Of a stretch of 64,000 nucleotides of DNA, positions 33,724-43,908 are shown one piece after another. Made by a program: the position numbers and the translations under genes. Position 1 is the stretch's first letter; the number at the start of each line of letters is the position of its first letter. Origin of the DNA: Rhizoclosmatium globosum (Eukaryota > Chytridiomycota > Chytridiomycetes > Chytridiales > Chytriomycetaceae); the NCBI GenBank assembly GCA_002104985.1, contig MCGO01000061.1, forward strand, positions 186,001 to 250,000. Reading direction: 5' to 3'. A model generated the notes under the pieces. The model saw nothing but the letters and a program-made list of their open reading frames with translations, was not told the origin of the DNA and did no database searches.

Positions 33724-35515
33724 ATGTCAAACGAGCCTGAACAACCAAAGCGTCGCTTTACATGCTCGTTTCTCACCGTTGTATTTGTGCAGACACTTGC
33801 AGTGGTACCTAGAATACTCCATTCCACACTATCCTTACCCCTAACCACCTCAGTAGTCAGTTGTCGTACTTTCGGTTCCACTCTTCATGGCCTTGAATTC
33901 TTGGAAAGGATCCAATATACTGAGTAGATATACGAGCGCAGATCAACTTGATATCTTGGCACAGAAGATTCAGTTTAATGAAGGCTCTATCGCGTTTACG
34001 CATATGCAGAGTATTATCGAAGAGGTGGAATCCATCTTACATGATCTGCAACTGTCCATGACCAACTATATCGACGTAACAAATCCCCAAGCTGTATTTG
34101 ATAACCTGGTTCAACTAGTTGAGTCCTTCTAACTTCTTTCGAAATATTATAACAGCAGCTTTTAGCAAAAATACAAAACCTATGGCAACAGTATTTTCTA
34201 TGCGACAGTGAAAGACGACTTTGTCGGCTTGATGGGGGGAAACAAAGTTGCAGTCCAACTCCCACTCCAAACTTCCACCCTGAACTGCCAACTTTGCCAA
34301 TATACTTCCCAATTTACACCGGCTCAAGTTGCACAGGCGCAGAAAACTGGAACGTTGTCAACAGCACCATGGGATCCAACTAAACAGCAGTACGGCGCGT
34401 TTAAGTTGCTAAACGCAAACTATTATCCCACCCAAAGGCCTTGGTTTATACAAGCGGCAGCTCAATCGCCAGCGTACGCCAAAATTCAATGGACGGCTCC
34501 TTATACTTACCAAGACGGAAACACAGGACTCACAGCTGTAATAACCTCCTTTGTTCTTCTACCTAAAATCTAATCATCCAAAAACCAAACAGGCATACCC
34601 CATGTTCAGCCCTAAAGACAACAGCTTCCTCGGGGTATACGGTGTCGATCTTCAATTTGGTGCAATGCAACAAGCCTTGAAAGTCCTAGAGCGCAGTAAC
34701 AACACATTTGTATTCGTAATGACACCGTCAGGAACAGTTCTTGGAACGTCGTCTCAAGAACCTGTCATGTTTGCAAACGGAACTTTGAAAAAGGTTTCTG
34801 ATTTAACGGATTATAATATTCATGTTATATCCGAGTTTTTTGTTCGATGGACGGCTCCAGGACAAGGTACGATGACATTTATACTTAGAGTCACTAACAG
34901 TTTCATCATGAAGACTACACTTTATTCGGTCCCAGAAATAGTTATGAATACAACGGGTTCTATTTTCAAGTTCGTGTGATGGAGAACTCGCCAAAACTGA
35001 TTATTGTGAATGGAGCACCCAAAAGCGACTTCTTGAGAATAATTGATAATATGGCAAATGAAATCGATGGAGACTATACCGCTGTATTACAAAAGTCAGT
35101 TGGAGCGGCGGTTGGGGTGTTCATTGTTATGGTCAGCCTGGCCTGCCTATTGACGCACTTTACAGTGACAAGGACGTTGCGTTTGATTAAGGAGATTATG
35201 GTTCAGGTACGCAAGGATCTAACAGGAATTTGAAAATTCTAACTTGTGGATTAGGCCACCAGCTTTGACTTCTCAGCATACAAGAACATGTCTGAGCGTC
35301 AAGGAAATATCATGACAGAGTTCTCGTTCATGGAATATACCTTCTTTAAAATGATTGAGCGATTCGCTGAAGGTCTGAAATCAAACAAAAACTCCAGCAA
35401 AACAGCCAAGTCAACTGGAACTAGTAACTCAAGCAAGAATTTGGCCACATTTGCAAGTCGGAGAGAGTCACAACAGGGATTATCTGATACGAAGGGGGAA
35501 GAATCCAAGCACTGA
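33724..35515 (+). CDS. Cache-domain membrane protein B, tandem paralogue of A
   Basis: Exons 33724-33804, 33857-34117, 34166-34537, 34593-34866, 34914-35206 and 35255-35515 give 513 residues with the same layout and intron positions as gene A. TM1 is near FLTVVFVQTLAV...VVLSVPLFMAL, with the extracellular Cache motif QRPWFIQAAAQS and FLGVYGVDLQFGAM. TM2 is VGAAVGVFIVMVSLACLLTHF, with a 90-residue cytosolic tail rich in Ser/Lys. Shared blocks with A include LSTAPWD/LSWAPWN, NGTLKK/NGSLKT and IIVNGAPKSD/FIVNGAPKTD. Overall identity is modest, so the duplication is old. The intron at 34867-34913 was chosen because it alone restores the frame into SYEYNGFYFQVRVM. No enzymatic domain is seen. Confidence 0.84.
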
Positions 35516-36660
35516 TTTCATATTTGTCCCCACCCCTCAAACTTTTGAATTTAGTTGTTTTGGCGTTATTATTTATAAAGACTGATATCATCGCAAAATT
35601 TGACCCTAGGAGGATCGATACTCAATTGGTGCCGTATGGAAAGCTTAAAATTTGATTAATAATAAATGCTGATGTCATGCTGTTGTTTTACGGTTGAGTT
35701 TTGGTGGCGGCGTATTTCAAAGCGGACTTGCCATTTGTAATAGTCGAACATCAACAAAATATGGTGCCAGATGTTTACCGTATATTGTGAGACACTAACA
35801 TTGTTTCTTTTACCAAATAAGCGTCGTAAATATTATGCCAGAATAGTAACAGATACTATATCTGCTTTTTGTCGTAACACACACACATAAGTCGAGATTT
35901 AACTTTGAATTAGTTGTGACAATTACGTTATAAAACTGGCGCAATATAAAATAATTAGCGCTTGAGACTGGGTTGATAATCAAATTGCAGCCTAAACGAA
36001 CAACATGTGGACAAACGGGGCCTTTTAAAGGCGTCTCATTTATTATAGCTATCTGTCAAACAATCTAAATGCTTTATTTTGTATCCACTGTTTGAAAGCC
36101 TGGCCTAAATATGGGACTTGTGTCAAATACTTAGCAGAAAAGTGGTATTGCTGCCTTTCTCTTTGCCTTTTTTCATCAAAATTCATCAATCAACCAGCAT
36201 CGCAAATTGGCCAGCTGGCGCTTTCGCCCGACCATAGCCACAGCTGCCAGAACAAGTGAGTTGTCTTGGGTTATGGAGAATCGGCGGTTCTCAACCAACT
36301 TCCTCTCCCTGTCTCGGTGATGCATCTTTTTGTTAACCTTAGTATCTGCATTTTAGAGACGGTACGTCTCGTCTTGACGTTTGAGTCCGCTCCAATCCAA
36401 CCCTTTGATCAACGATGATTCCAATCAACCTTGGGTTAGTCTTGCGCTAATGCAATCTTTACTTATTCTATTTTCTTTTTCCCTCATCGTTGATGGCTGA
36501 TTTGACTCTGTTCTGCTCGTCATCTTAAATCCTGCCTTAGTGCAGCATTGGCCATCAACTCAGAGGCAAAGGTACGAATTCGCTGTTTTCATTTTAACCT
36601 GCACATTCAGCCCCTTCGTCGTTCGTTCCTTCAATCGTTATGAGAGCAAGTTGAGTTCGT
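35516..36660. other. Intergenic stretch, nothing recognised
   Basis: AT-rich non-coding sequence downstream of Cache gene B. From about 36180 GC rises and GT/AG-like junctions appear, which may be the start of the exon-like array described next, but no confident coding join can be made. Confidence 0.45.
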
Positions 36661-36687
36661 AGTGTGGACTAAAGGACTCACCCGTTA

Positions 36688-37105
36688 CACCGATCCAGTG
36701 CGTCCGTTATTTGGAACATACGGCTTTCGGAACGATACGGAAGGAATGGACGTGAATTTGGAGGGAAAAGAGGTGAGTTAGGTTTATATTGTCTAAAAAA
36801 GTACTCACTCTTGCTACAGATCCAGCACGGCTGTCGTTTTGTGCAAGCGAAGTTGATACAATGGTTTGGGAATGGACTCGCAATCTGGAATGAAAACGAG
36901 GTGAGTTGCATTTTTACGTGCAGCACCGTGCTCACCTTTCACTCAATCCAGTGTAATAGTCGTCTTGTGCAGTGGCTTTCGAAACGATACGGACCTAAAT
37001 TCTGGAGAATAAGCGAGATGAGTTGAGTTTATGAGTTGTCACCCATTACACAGATCCAAGAATGCGAGTCCCGTCAAGGCAGAAAATGGGTTTCAGGTGA
37101 TAAGC
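36688..37105 (+). repeat. Tandem array of four exon-like units of about 110-130 bp
   Basis: Four degenerate copies begin at about 36692, 36819, 36946 and 37052, each opening with (A/G)ATCCA. Units 1-3 share a later block like TTTCG-AACGATACGGA or its variants and then GA(G)GTGAGTT, a splice-donor-like end. Each unit is followed by 40-60 bp ending in an acceptor-like ACAG or CA(A/G). In one frame the units read as related peptides: IQHGCRFVQAKLIQWF...NENE, IQCNSRLVQWLSKRYG...ISE and IQECESRQGRKW. This looks like duplicated exon plus intron units, or a minisatellite that resembles them. No start, stop or known domain can be tied to it. Confidence 0.5.
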
Positions 37106-37959
37106 TGTGAGTCGTTTCGCTTTGTGCATCAATTAATCACGCTCAAACCCCATTTACTGAATACCGGCTGTTGGTGGAACAGTTGGCATCACACCCCCTT
37201 GACGAACGAGTATCAAACGAGCACCGCCGGCATTGGGGCTGGATTTAGAGCATATTGTGTGTGGTGAGTTGTTGTAGAGTGATCCTTGTACTGATACATT
37301 CTTGAATTATTGGAAGAATCATTTGATTGCTGTATCTGCTGGGATTATTCAAAATAAATGAATTGATTATTATATGATAATTTGTAGTCTTTTGACAGAA
37401 GGGAGGGTAATCGGCACCTGTAGTATGCGATGGACAAAATGTGATGTTATGTACAATAATTTGATGTCAGCTATTTCTTTTATTAACTACCATCTATCAC
37501 AGAAAGAAGTTAGCAGGATGAAGAACTATTGTTTGTCGAATCCTGGCGAGGATCGTTCAAGTCCATACGACACCGTTTTGGTGCCGTATATGCTGACTAT
37601 TTGTAATCTCGATTACACACCTTTTCATTGACAATTCCTGTACGTCTTACTCATCATGGCTTGATACCAAACCGCTACTGGATAATACGGCGAATTCGCA
37701 TCCAATTCTCACAACCATTTCGATCCCTGACATATCTACATTTGAGGTCTGTCATATACATCAACAAAAAGTTATGCTAAACCATTAACCACCTGTTCAG
37801 GTTTCGATCGAGGCAAATTTTTGCGATGATTGCTTCTTTCGCTGAGACTGGTATGGATCGTACGCTTGACTTAGTGAACTCTTCAATGTTGGATCGTGTA
37901 ATAAATCTATTTTTATTCAGTTAAAACTAGTACGATGAAAGACTTGGCTCGCGTTCCAT
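37106..37959. other. Intergenic stretch, only a weak short open frame
   Basis: Downstream of the PHO89 gene. It contains one 85-codon open frame at 37374-37631 with no recognised motif and no supporting context. I see nothing else definite. Confidence 0.4.
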
Positions 37960-39675
37960 TTACTTTGGAGCGACTGGGGCCTGGTTGAAGGATGGTCCAC
38001 GGGTGACAAAAGCGAACAAGCATCCAGCGGAGACACCTGCAATTGGAAGAGTCAAGACCCAGGAGAACAACGTCCAAGAGACCATCTTCCAGTTGACGGA
38101 CTTGAGGTTTCCGTTCATCAAACCAACACCAATAGTGGCTCCGACAATACACTGAGTGGTGGAGACTGGGAGGGCCAAGAAGGAGGCAGTGATAACAGAC
38201 AAAGCAGCACCGAGCTCCATGGAGAAACCACGGGATGGGGAGTGGTAGGTCAAGTTGTTACCCAAGTTGATCATGATTCTCCAACCGTACAAAGCCAAAC
38301 CACAGTCAATAGCGAAACCTCCCATGGCCAACATCCAGGTTTGAACGTTAGCGTTCTTGGCGACCTGACCAGTGGACCACAAGTCGTAGACAGCAGCAAG
38401 TGGACCAATGGCGTTGGCAACATCGTTGGAACCGTGACCGAAGGAAGCGAAGGAGGCAGTCATGACCTGGAGGAAAGAGAAAAGGAACTCAACCTTGTTG
38501 TCGTACAAAGTCGCGTGGGCATGGGCGTCCTTAGCGTTGGCAGACTGGATTCCGGCAACATCCAAGAAAAGACCCTTCTTGGCAAGCTCGTAGGTACCAC
38601 GGAAACCGTTCTTGACAGTGTCGAGAATACCAATGGAATCAGTGGTGTCACCGGCAGCCTTGATAGCAGAGACCTTCTCAGTGTGGACAACAACTGGCTC
38701 CTCCTTGTGGCCATCCTCAACAAGGTGTGGGGTAAATTGAAGAGCAAGCTGGCGCTCAAGGTTCTCGTTCTTTGGCTGCGTTGGAACGGCGAAAATGTAG
38801 AAGATGTGGTACCACTTGAGGTCCTCCTCCTTCTCAAGTCTACGGATGAAGTATGGGATGGCGAAAATGGTGGTGAAGAGCAAGACAAATCCGGATACAG
38901 ACGCGACGATGATCATACAAAGGGTAACATCACCAGTGAAGACAACTGGGGCACCGAAATAGGCGGCAGTGATCTTGAGAGTAGACTTTCCGTTCTTGGA
39001 GGCAACGTAGAAGGTAACAATGAAGGCAGTGATTGTGAAGTAAACTGGAATAGCGTAGATACCGGCACGAAGTGGGTTCTTGGCCTTCAAGACAAACTGC
39101 CGGGTAAGACCGTAGATGATCATGGCAAGAATACCAGCAACGGCTGGGGAAATCAACCAAGAGGCAACAATCTGTCCAACACCCTTGTTCTCCCAACCCC
39201 AGTTGACGGCATTAGTACCGAAAGCGGAAATACCGACACCAATAATGGCACCAACAATGGAGTGGGTGGTTGAAACTGGCCAACCGAAACGAGTGGCCAA
39301 CATAACCCAAGAGGAAGATCCGATCAAAGCACACATAAATCCAGCCATCAAAAGATCCTGACGCTTGTCGAACTGACCAAGGGAGATAATACCATCCTTG
39401 ATGGTTCCAGTGGTGGAAGCTCCGAGAAGGATGGCTCCAAGGAACTCAGTGAAGATGGCAATACAACAGGCTTGCCACAACTTCAAGGAACGGGAACCGA
39501 CGGAAGTGGCGAAGGAGTTGGCAACATCGTTAGCACCTGTGCATTAACTTGTTAGCGGATAGCAGAAAGAATCTAATGTATCGATACCGATGGCGTATGC
39601 ATCGAGGAAGGCAAAGGCCACAGTGAGGCCGAAGATCCATGTGTAGGAGTTCACTGGGAGAGGAAGCGGAGCCAT
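37960..39675 (-). CDS. PHO89: PHO89/PiT-type Na+- or H+-coupled phosphate permease
   Basis: Minus-strand exons 39675-39588 and 39536-37960 give 554 residues, normal for fungal Pho89. The gene imports inorganic phosphate across the plasma membrane. The PiT signature occurs twice, as an inverted repeat of the fold: GANDVANSFATSVGS after the first helix (across the intron) and HGSNDVANAIGPLA in the second half. PVSTTHSIVGAIIGVG and PVSTTQCIVGATIGVG are the paired re-entrant segments. About ten to twelve hydrophobic helices are seen, with a cytosolic loop in the middle (QFTPHLVEDGHKEEP...). A single 51-nt intron lies inside the first signature. Codon use is noticeably biased to C-ending, GC-rich codons compared with neighbours, as expected of a highly expressed gene. 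Intact. Confidence 0.96.
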
Positions 39676-40711
39676 CTGAAGAGTGGTACTTTTTTTGGAT
39701 AGGAAGAGGAACAGCAGGTGTGTTGGTTTTTGTAGGTTGTTGCAAGCCCAAAATTTATTGTTTGTGCACGCGCCGATTTTGAACCCGGTGATTTGAACTG
39801 TCCATACAATTTCACCCAAAATCTGTGATATCCATTACTTAAACCTCCATTGAAAAGGCATCTTAGCGTTAGTCTTCATTCTGCGAAAATCGAGTTGGTT
39901 GACGAGACACTTTGGCTGTCACGGATCAAAAATTTCGGGCACGCGGCGAGAGCGTGTTGTAAAGGCACGGGGGGTTCAATTTAAAAACGACCAACAGGAA
40001 TTGTCAGGCCATCTATGATGGTATGGCTCCATTTCTCTCCTCCCTCATAACGCATCCATCTCCCTCCTTCACTTGATATCTGATTGAAACGGGAAGATAA
40101 GTTGATGGTAAGAAGCCGTGCCGCTTTTCAAGTTAAAGAGTTAAAAGAAGATGTGCGGTGTGCTTCAGTTTGGTGTTTTGACCAGGGCAATAAGTTGTGT
40201 GATATCAACCAAAGCCCCTGAAATCCCTCGAAATGATATCACTGGTTCGCTATATCTCTATACCGTCGACCACATGCATGAGTTTGATGCATTTGTTTTA
40301 CTTGGGACATGGAAAGAGTCCATTGGCTTGTGGTAATTAGATGCCATGCCGACATTCAAGCTAGCCTCGAATCGACATGGGTATTGTCCTTTGCTTTAAT
40401 ATATTAGAAAAGATATCCCTCTCTAGTACTGAACTTGAACTGCAAAAGTCCAGTCAATCATTTACGCACATGATCAACGTCTTTTACGTGCGGGATAACT
40501 TCCGCTTAAAGAAGGTTTAAATGGTGTTCCGATCTTGCATGAGCTTAAATTCAAAAGAATGGCAGAATTTTATCAACATGGGAATATGTGGTCTAAATAA
40601 CCGCTTTCACTGAGCGAGATTAGTTTAAAGTTTTTTGATTCACTTCGTGATTTGTTCCAAAATTGAATGAAGTTTACGAAATTTAATTTTGCAAATCATG
40701 TCTTAACTTGA
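39676..40711. other. Intergenic region upstream of PHO89
   Basis: Should contain the PHO89 promoter and, further on, DNA duplicated with the F-box gene's upstream region. No clear regulatory motif could be assigned. A 61-codon frame at 40151-40336 has no recognised motif. Confidence 0.4.
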
Positions 40712-40812
40712 GGTTGAGCCACAAAACGAGGTCTGAGATACTCGATGCCTTCGTCCGTTACCTGGACTCCAAGTCACTTCTGCAGAGCCATTCCGCAATT
40801 GAATGAGTATGA
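40712..40812 (+). pseudogene. Truncated duplicate of the F-box gene 5' end
   Basis: This segment matches the start of the intact gene at 40977-41105: shared GTTGAGCCACAAAA, then GAGATACTCGATG, GTTACCTGGACTC, CTTCTGCAGAGC and ATTCCGCAATTGAA. Compared with the intact copy it has lost the ATG region (about 20 nt) and 8 nt inside the F-box (the ATGGTTCG before CTTCTGC), so it cannot code. It sits directly upstream in the same orientation, which makes it a relic of tandem duplication. Confidence 0.8.
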
Positions 40813-40988
40813 GCGAGATTGGTTTCAATGTATCTTGGAAGTATTTTGTCATCTAAAACTTTGATTTCGAAAAAATGTCGCCGAACATCGTTCTGAAGGA
40901 GATTGGTTTTATATGTTGATTCAGAATTTGGTTCACGAAATTTTTTAATTTCGCATCGATTGCCTAAACACGAAAGTTGAGCCACAAA

Positions 40989-41924
40989 ATGACGTGCCTA
41001 TCCTCACTCCCTACAGAGATACTCGATGAAGTTGTTCGCTACCTGGACTCAAAGTCAATGGTTCGCTTCTGCAGAGCGATTCCGCAATTGAACGAGTACG
41101 CCGATACGTTAGTCAATGTCGGCACATCGCTGAAGGTCCCGCTTTCCAGCCTCTGGCCCAGATTGATTATCTACCGAAATCCAACGGACTTGATCTTCAT
41201 TGAAAAGAACGAAAAGCTTATCACTAGGCTTGGGAGATTGGTATCTCGATTCAACGGACTCACTACATTCATTGGGACCTTTGATGGTGAAAATATTGCA
41301 CGTGTGTGTGCAATGGCATCAACTACGATTGATATTTATGTCAACTTTTTGGTTGATAAGGATGAAGTGTGCTTGTGGGCTGAACAAGTTCGTCTTCAAA
41401 ACAAACGAGTGAATCATTTGATTTTGGATCGTGCTGACCGCTCCGACCTTGGTCCAGCTATAATAAGTCAAGCTATTGTCGATTGCAATCCTCGCAAACT
41501 TTCTTGTGGGTCAACTGAGGTTGTTTTGGCTGATTTGGTTAATTGCAGCCGGCTACGTTCGTTGCAATTAGACTACAAACTTGGTTTGACAGAGGGATTA
41601 ATGCTTTCTTCAATCCTTGTTCAATTGGTTGAGTTACGGGAGCTTGATCTGAAGTGTACCGATTCTAAAATAGTCATGGATGTCGTGAAGGCTTTCCCTA
41701 AAATGAAAATTAGAAAGGCACGTTTTGAGATTAATCCAGATAGTGAATATTCTTGGAATGATGAGAAAGATCCAATTTATTTGGGAGAAGATGAAGTGGA
41801 GTTGGCTCGCTTGTTACGTGAAGCACGGTTTGTGTTCAAAGGGAAAAAACGATTCAGGAGTATTTTGGTGAATGACAAGGACCGGGAGTGGGAAAACGGT
41901 TATTGGTACTTTCAACCAAAGTAA
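40989..41924 (+). CDS. F-box-like/LRR protein, intact family member
   Basis: A single-exon gene of 311 residues. MTCLSSLPTEILDEVVRYLD is an F-box-like start, followed by MVRFCRAIPQLNEYAD, a feature shared by all copies in the window. The middle has RLGRLVSRFNGLTTF. The C-terminal half has leucine-rich periodicity (LADLVNCSRLRSLQLDY, ILVQLVELRELDLK) and ends GYWYFQPK. The start at 40989 is the first ATG and coincides with the family start. The likely role is an SCF adaptor, by family type only. Its sister copies are on the opposite strand 25-30 kb away, so the family has spread beyond tandem duplication. Confidence 0.82.
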   Translation: MTCLSSLPTEILDEVVRYLDSKSMVRFCRAIPQLNEYADTLVNVGTSLKVPLSSLWPRLIIYRNPTDLIFIEKNEKLITRLGRLVSRFNGLTTFIGTFDGENIARVCAMASTTIDIYVNFLVDKDEVCLWAEQVRLQNKRVNHLILDRADRSDLGPAIISQAIVDCNPRKLSCGSTEVVLADLVNCSRLRSLQLDYKLGLTEGLMLSSILVQLVELRELDLKCTDSKIVMDVVKAFPKMKIRKARFEINPDSEYSWNDEKDPIYLGEDEVELARLLREARFVFKGKKRFRSILVNDKDREWENGYWYFQPK

Positions 41925-42107
41925 TGATCATTTATCACCCACATTTATCACCCACATTTGAATACAGTCTCTTTCTTAACCGTTAATCATTGTGGAGAAG
42001 AAGGGGATTCTTGAAGTTCGACTCACCATATTCGAAATCAGAAATCCAACAAAGAAAAAGAAAGAGAGGAGTTCAAGCTTTCCAGAAACCACCCTTGAAA
42101 CACACGC

Positions 42108-43859
42108 ATGAGCAGCAAGCAAGAGTACATCGCCGCCCTCGAGACAGCCGCGGCACTTCTCCTGAGCGAGAACGGATACGCAGCGTCGGCAATCCGGCGT
42201 CTTCCGGCGTCGCAGCTCCGCGAAATCACATCGCAGCTTTTGTGTGTGCGGTCGCCCTCGTCGGACATTGCGAAAGACGCGGCGCTGTTTTCGGCCGTCG
42301 ATCGCGTGCTCGGCTTCGAGGCGGCCAAGGCGAAAACAAACCAGGTGGCGGCCGCATCGCTTGAACCAGTTGGTGGCACTGATTCGCAACTTGTTCTTTG
42401 GAAGGGCGACATTACTTTGTTGAACGCCGATGTCGTCGTGAATGCCGCGAACTCGGCGCTGTTGGGCTGTTTCCAGCCAGACCACAAATGCATCGACAAT
42501 GTCATCCACGCACATGCTGGGCCTGCGCTGAGAAACGCTTGTGCCGAGATTGTTAAGGAGAAGCTCGGTGAAGAAGGTCTGCCCGTGGGTCAGGTCGTTG
42601 CTACTCCCGCCTTCAACTTGCCTGCAACTTATGTCTACCACACTGTCGGTCCTCAGATTGAGCGTGGAAAACTACCCACGGAGATTCAGAAATCTCAGCT
42701 TGTTTCTTGTTACCTGAACTCGCTGGATCTCGCACTCACTCTCAACAAACCTGACCTTTCAATCGCGTTCCCATGTATCTCGACGGGCTTGTATGGATTT
42801 CCTTCATCACTTGCAGCCCCTCTCGTAATTGAAGCTGTCAAGACGTGGGCTGCTACACATCCTCAAGCTGCCAACTGGAAAATCATCTTCAACACTTTCT
42901 TAGACAAGGACTACGAATTGTATTCAAAGACGTTGGAACAAATCTTTAACGCTCCAGTTCCCCGCCAGATTCCTGCCAAATCTGACAACCTTGCGACTGC
43001 AAAAGCGTTGATCCAAAACGCAGACTATTTAATCATTTCTGCCGCCGCCGGTCTGTCTGCCTCAGCCGGCCTCGACTACACATCAGAAGAAGTCTTCAAA
43101 AAACATCACGCCGGAATGCACAAACGCGGCTTCCGAAACATGTACCAATTCATCGGCTTCAGCGACTGGGAACCAAAACTCCAATGGGGCTACTACTTCC
43201 AACAAACCCTTACAGCTCGTTTCTCCTGGCAACAACACGCCACTCAACCCACATACAATCTCCTCAAAACCCTCGTCGCAAACTTTGAATCAAAAATCCC
43301 TCATAGCACGTACGTCGTCACGTCCAACGCTGACGGAATGTTTGATCAATACGGGTTCGACAAGTCTCGCATCTACACGCGGCAAGGCGATTACTCTCGT
43401 ATTCAGTGCCTCTCAGCATGTCGTGGCGATGCAGTATGGGATATCAAGCCATACCTCGAAAAGGGACTGCAATCATTCAACCCGGAAACATACGAACTCA
43501 TGGACCCGGCTGGAATTCCAAAGTGCCCACATTGTGGTGGATCAATGATGTGGAACGTGCGTGGTGGGGACTGGTTCTTGGAGAACGAGTACTTGAAGCA
43601 GCAGGTTGTGTATGAAGCGTGGAAAGCCGATGTGTTGAGGAAGGTGAAAGGGGAAGGGAAGAAGCTGGTTATTTTGGAGGTGGGGGCTGGGTTTAATACT
43701 CCTGGTGTGTTGAGGTTTCCGAATGAGAAACTTGCACAAGAAGTTGATGGAGTATCGCTCGTGCGTGTGAATCGGGATCATGCAGAGGTGCCTGTGTTGG
43801 CGGAAGGTGTTGGGTTGAATATTGATGCGACTCTATTGTTGGAGGAACTTTTGGCTTGA
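42108..43859 (+). CDS. Macrodomain-SirTM sirtuin fusion (reversible ADP-ribosylation)
   Basis: An uninterrupted gene of 583 residues. Residues 1-85 form a helical lead. Residues about 95-280 form a macrodomain with GDITLLNADVVVNAAN, then GCFQPDHKCIDNVIH (residues 120-134), the zinc-type macrodomain motif, and PCISTGLYGFP. Residues about 290-583 form a class M sirtuin: AAAGLSASAGLDY (312-324, NAD loop), TSNADGMF (405-412), RQGDYSRIQC (425-434), and zinc-like pairs at C434/C438 and C473/C476. The usual catalytic His of sirtuins is replaced by Gln in the RQGDY motif, as known for SirTM enzymes that ADP-ribosylate rather than deacylate. In bacteria SirTM and this macrodomain are encoded side by side with lipoyl-carrier genes and add or remove ADP-ribose. 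Here both activities would sit in one chain. No lipoyl partner lies nearby. The lack of introns and GC-rich 5' end set it apart from its neighbours. Confidence 0.92.
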   Translation: MSSKQEYIAALETAAALLLSENGYAASAIRRLPASQLREITSQLLCVRSPSSDIAKDAALFSAVDRVLGFEAAKAKTNQVAAASLEPVGGTDSQLVLWKGDITLLNADVVVNAANSALLGCFQPDHKCIDNVIHAHAGPALRNACAEIVKEKLGEEGLPVGQVVATPAFNLPATYVYHTVGPQIERGKLPTEIQKSQLVSCYLNSLDLALTLNKPDLSIAFPCISTGLYGFPSSLAAPLVIEAVKTWAATHPQAANWKIIFNTFLDKDYELYSKTLEQIFNAPVPRQIPAKSDNLATAKALIQNADYLIISAAAGLSASAGLDYTSEEVFKKHHAGMHKRGFRNMYQFIGFSDWEPKLQWGYYFQQTLTARFSWQQHATQPTYNLLKTLVANFESKIPHSTYVVTSNADGMFDQYGFDKSRIYTRQGDYSRIQCLSACRGDAVWDIKPYLEKGLQSFNPETYELMDPAGIPKCPHCGGSMMWNVRGGDWFLENEYLKQQVVYEAWKADVLRKVKGEGKKLVILEVGAGFNTPGVLRFPNEKLAQEVDGVSLVRVNRDHAEVPVLAEGVGLNIDATLLLEELLA

Positions 43860-43908
43860 TTTATATTCTATAAAAAGCAAATTTGACTAAATGAAAACAT
43901 GTTAATTC

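Noticed and set aside
38242..39273. A 343-codon plus-strand open frame opposite PHO89
   Set aside because: Long only because of the biased codon use of PHO89; low-complexity Gly/Asp/Ser/Thr composition and no domain.
40151..40336. A 61-codon frame starting MCGVLQFG
   Set aside because: Too short, no motif, and within the likely PHO89 upstream region.
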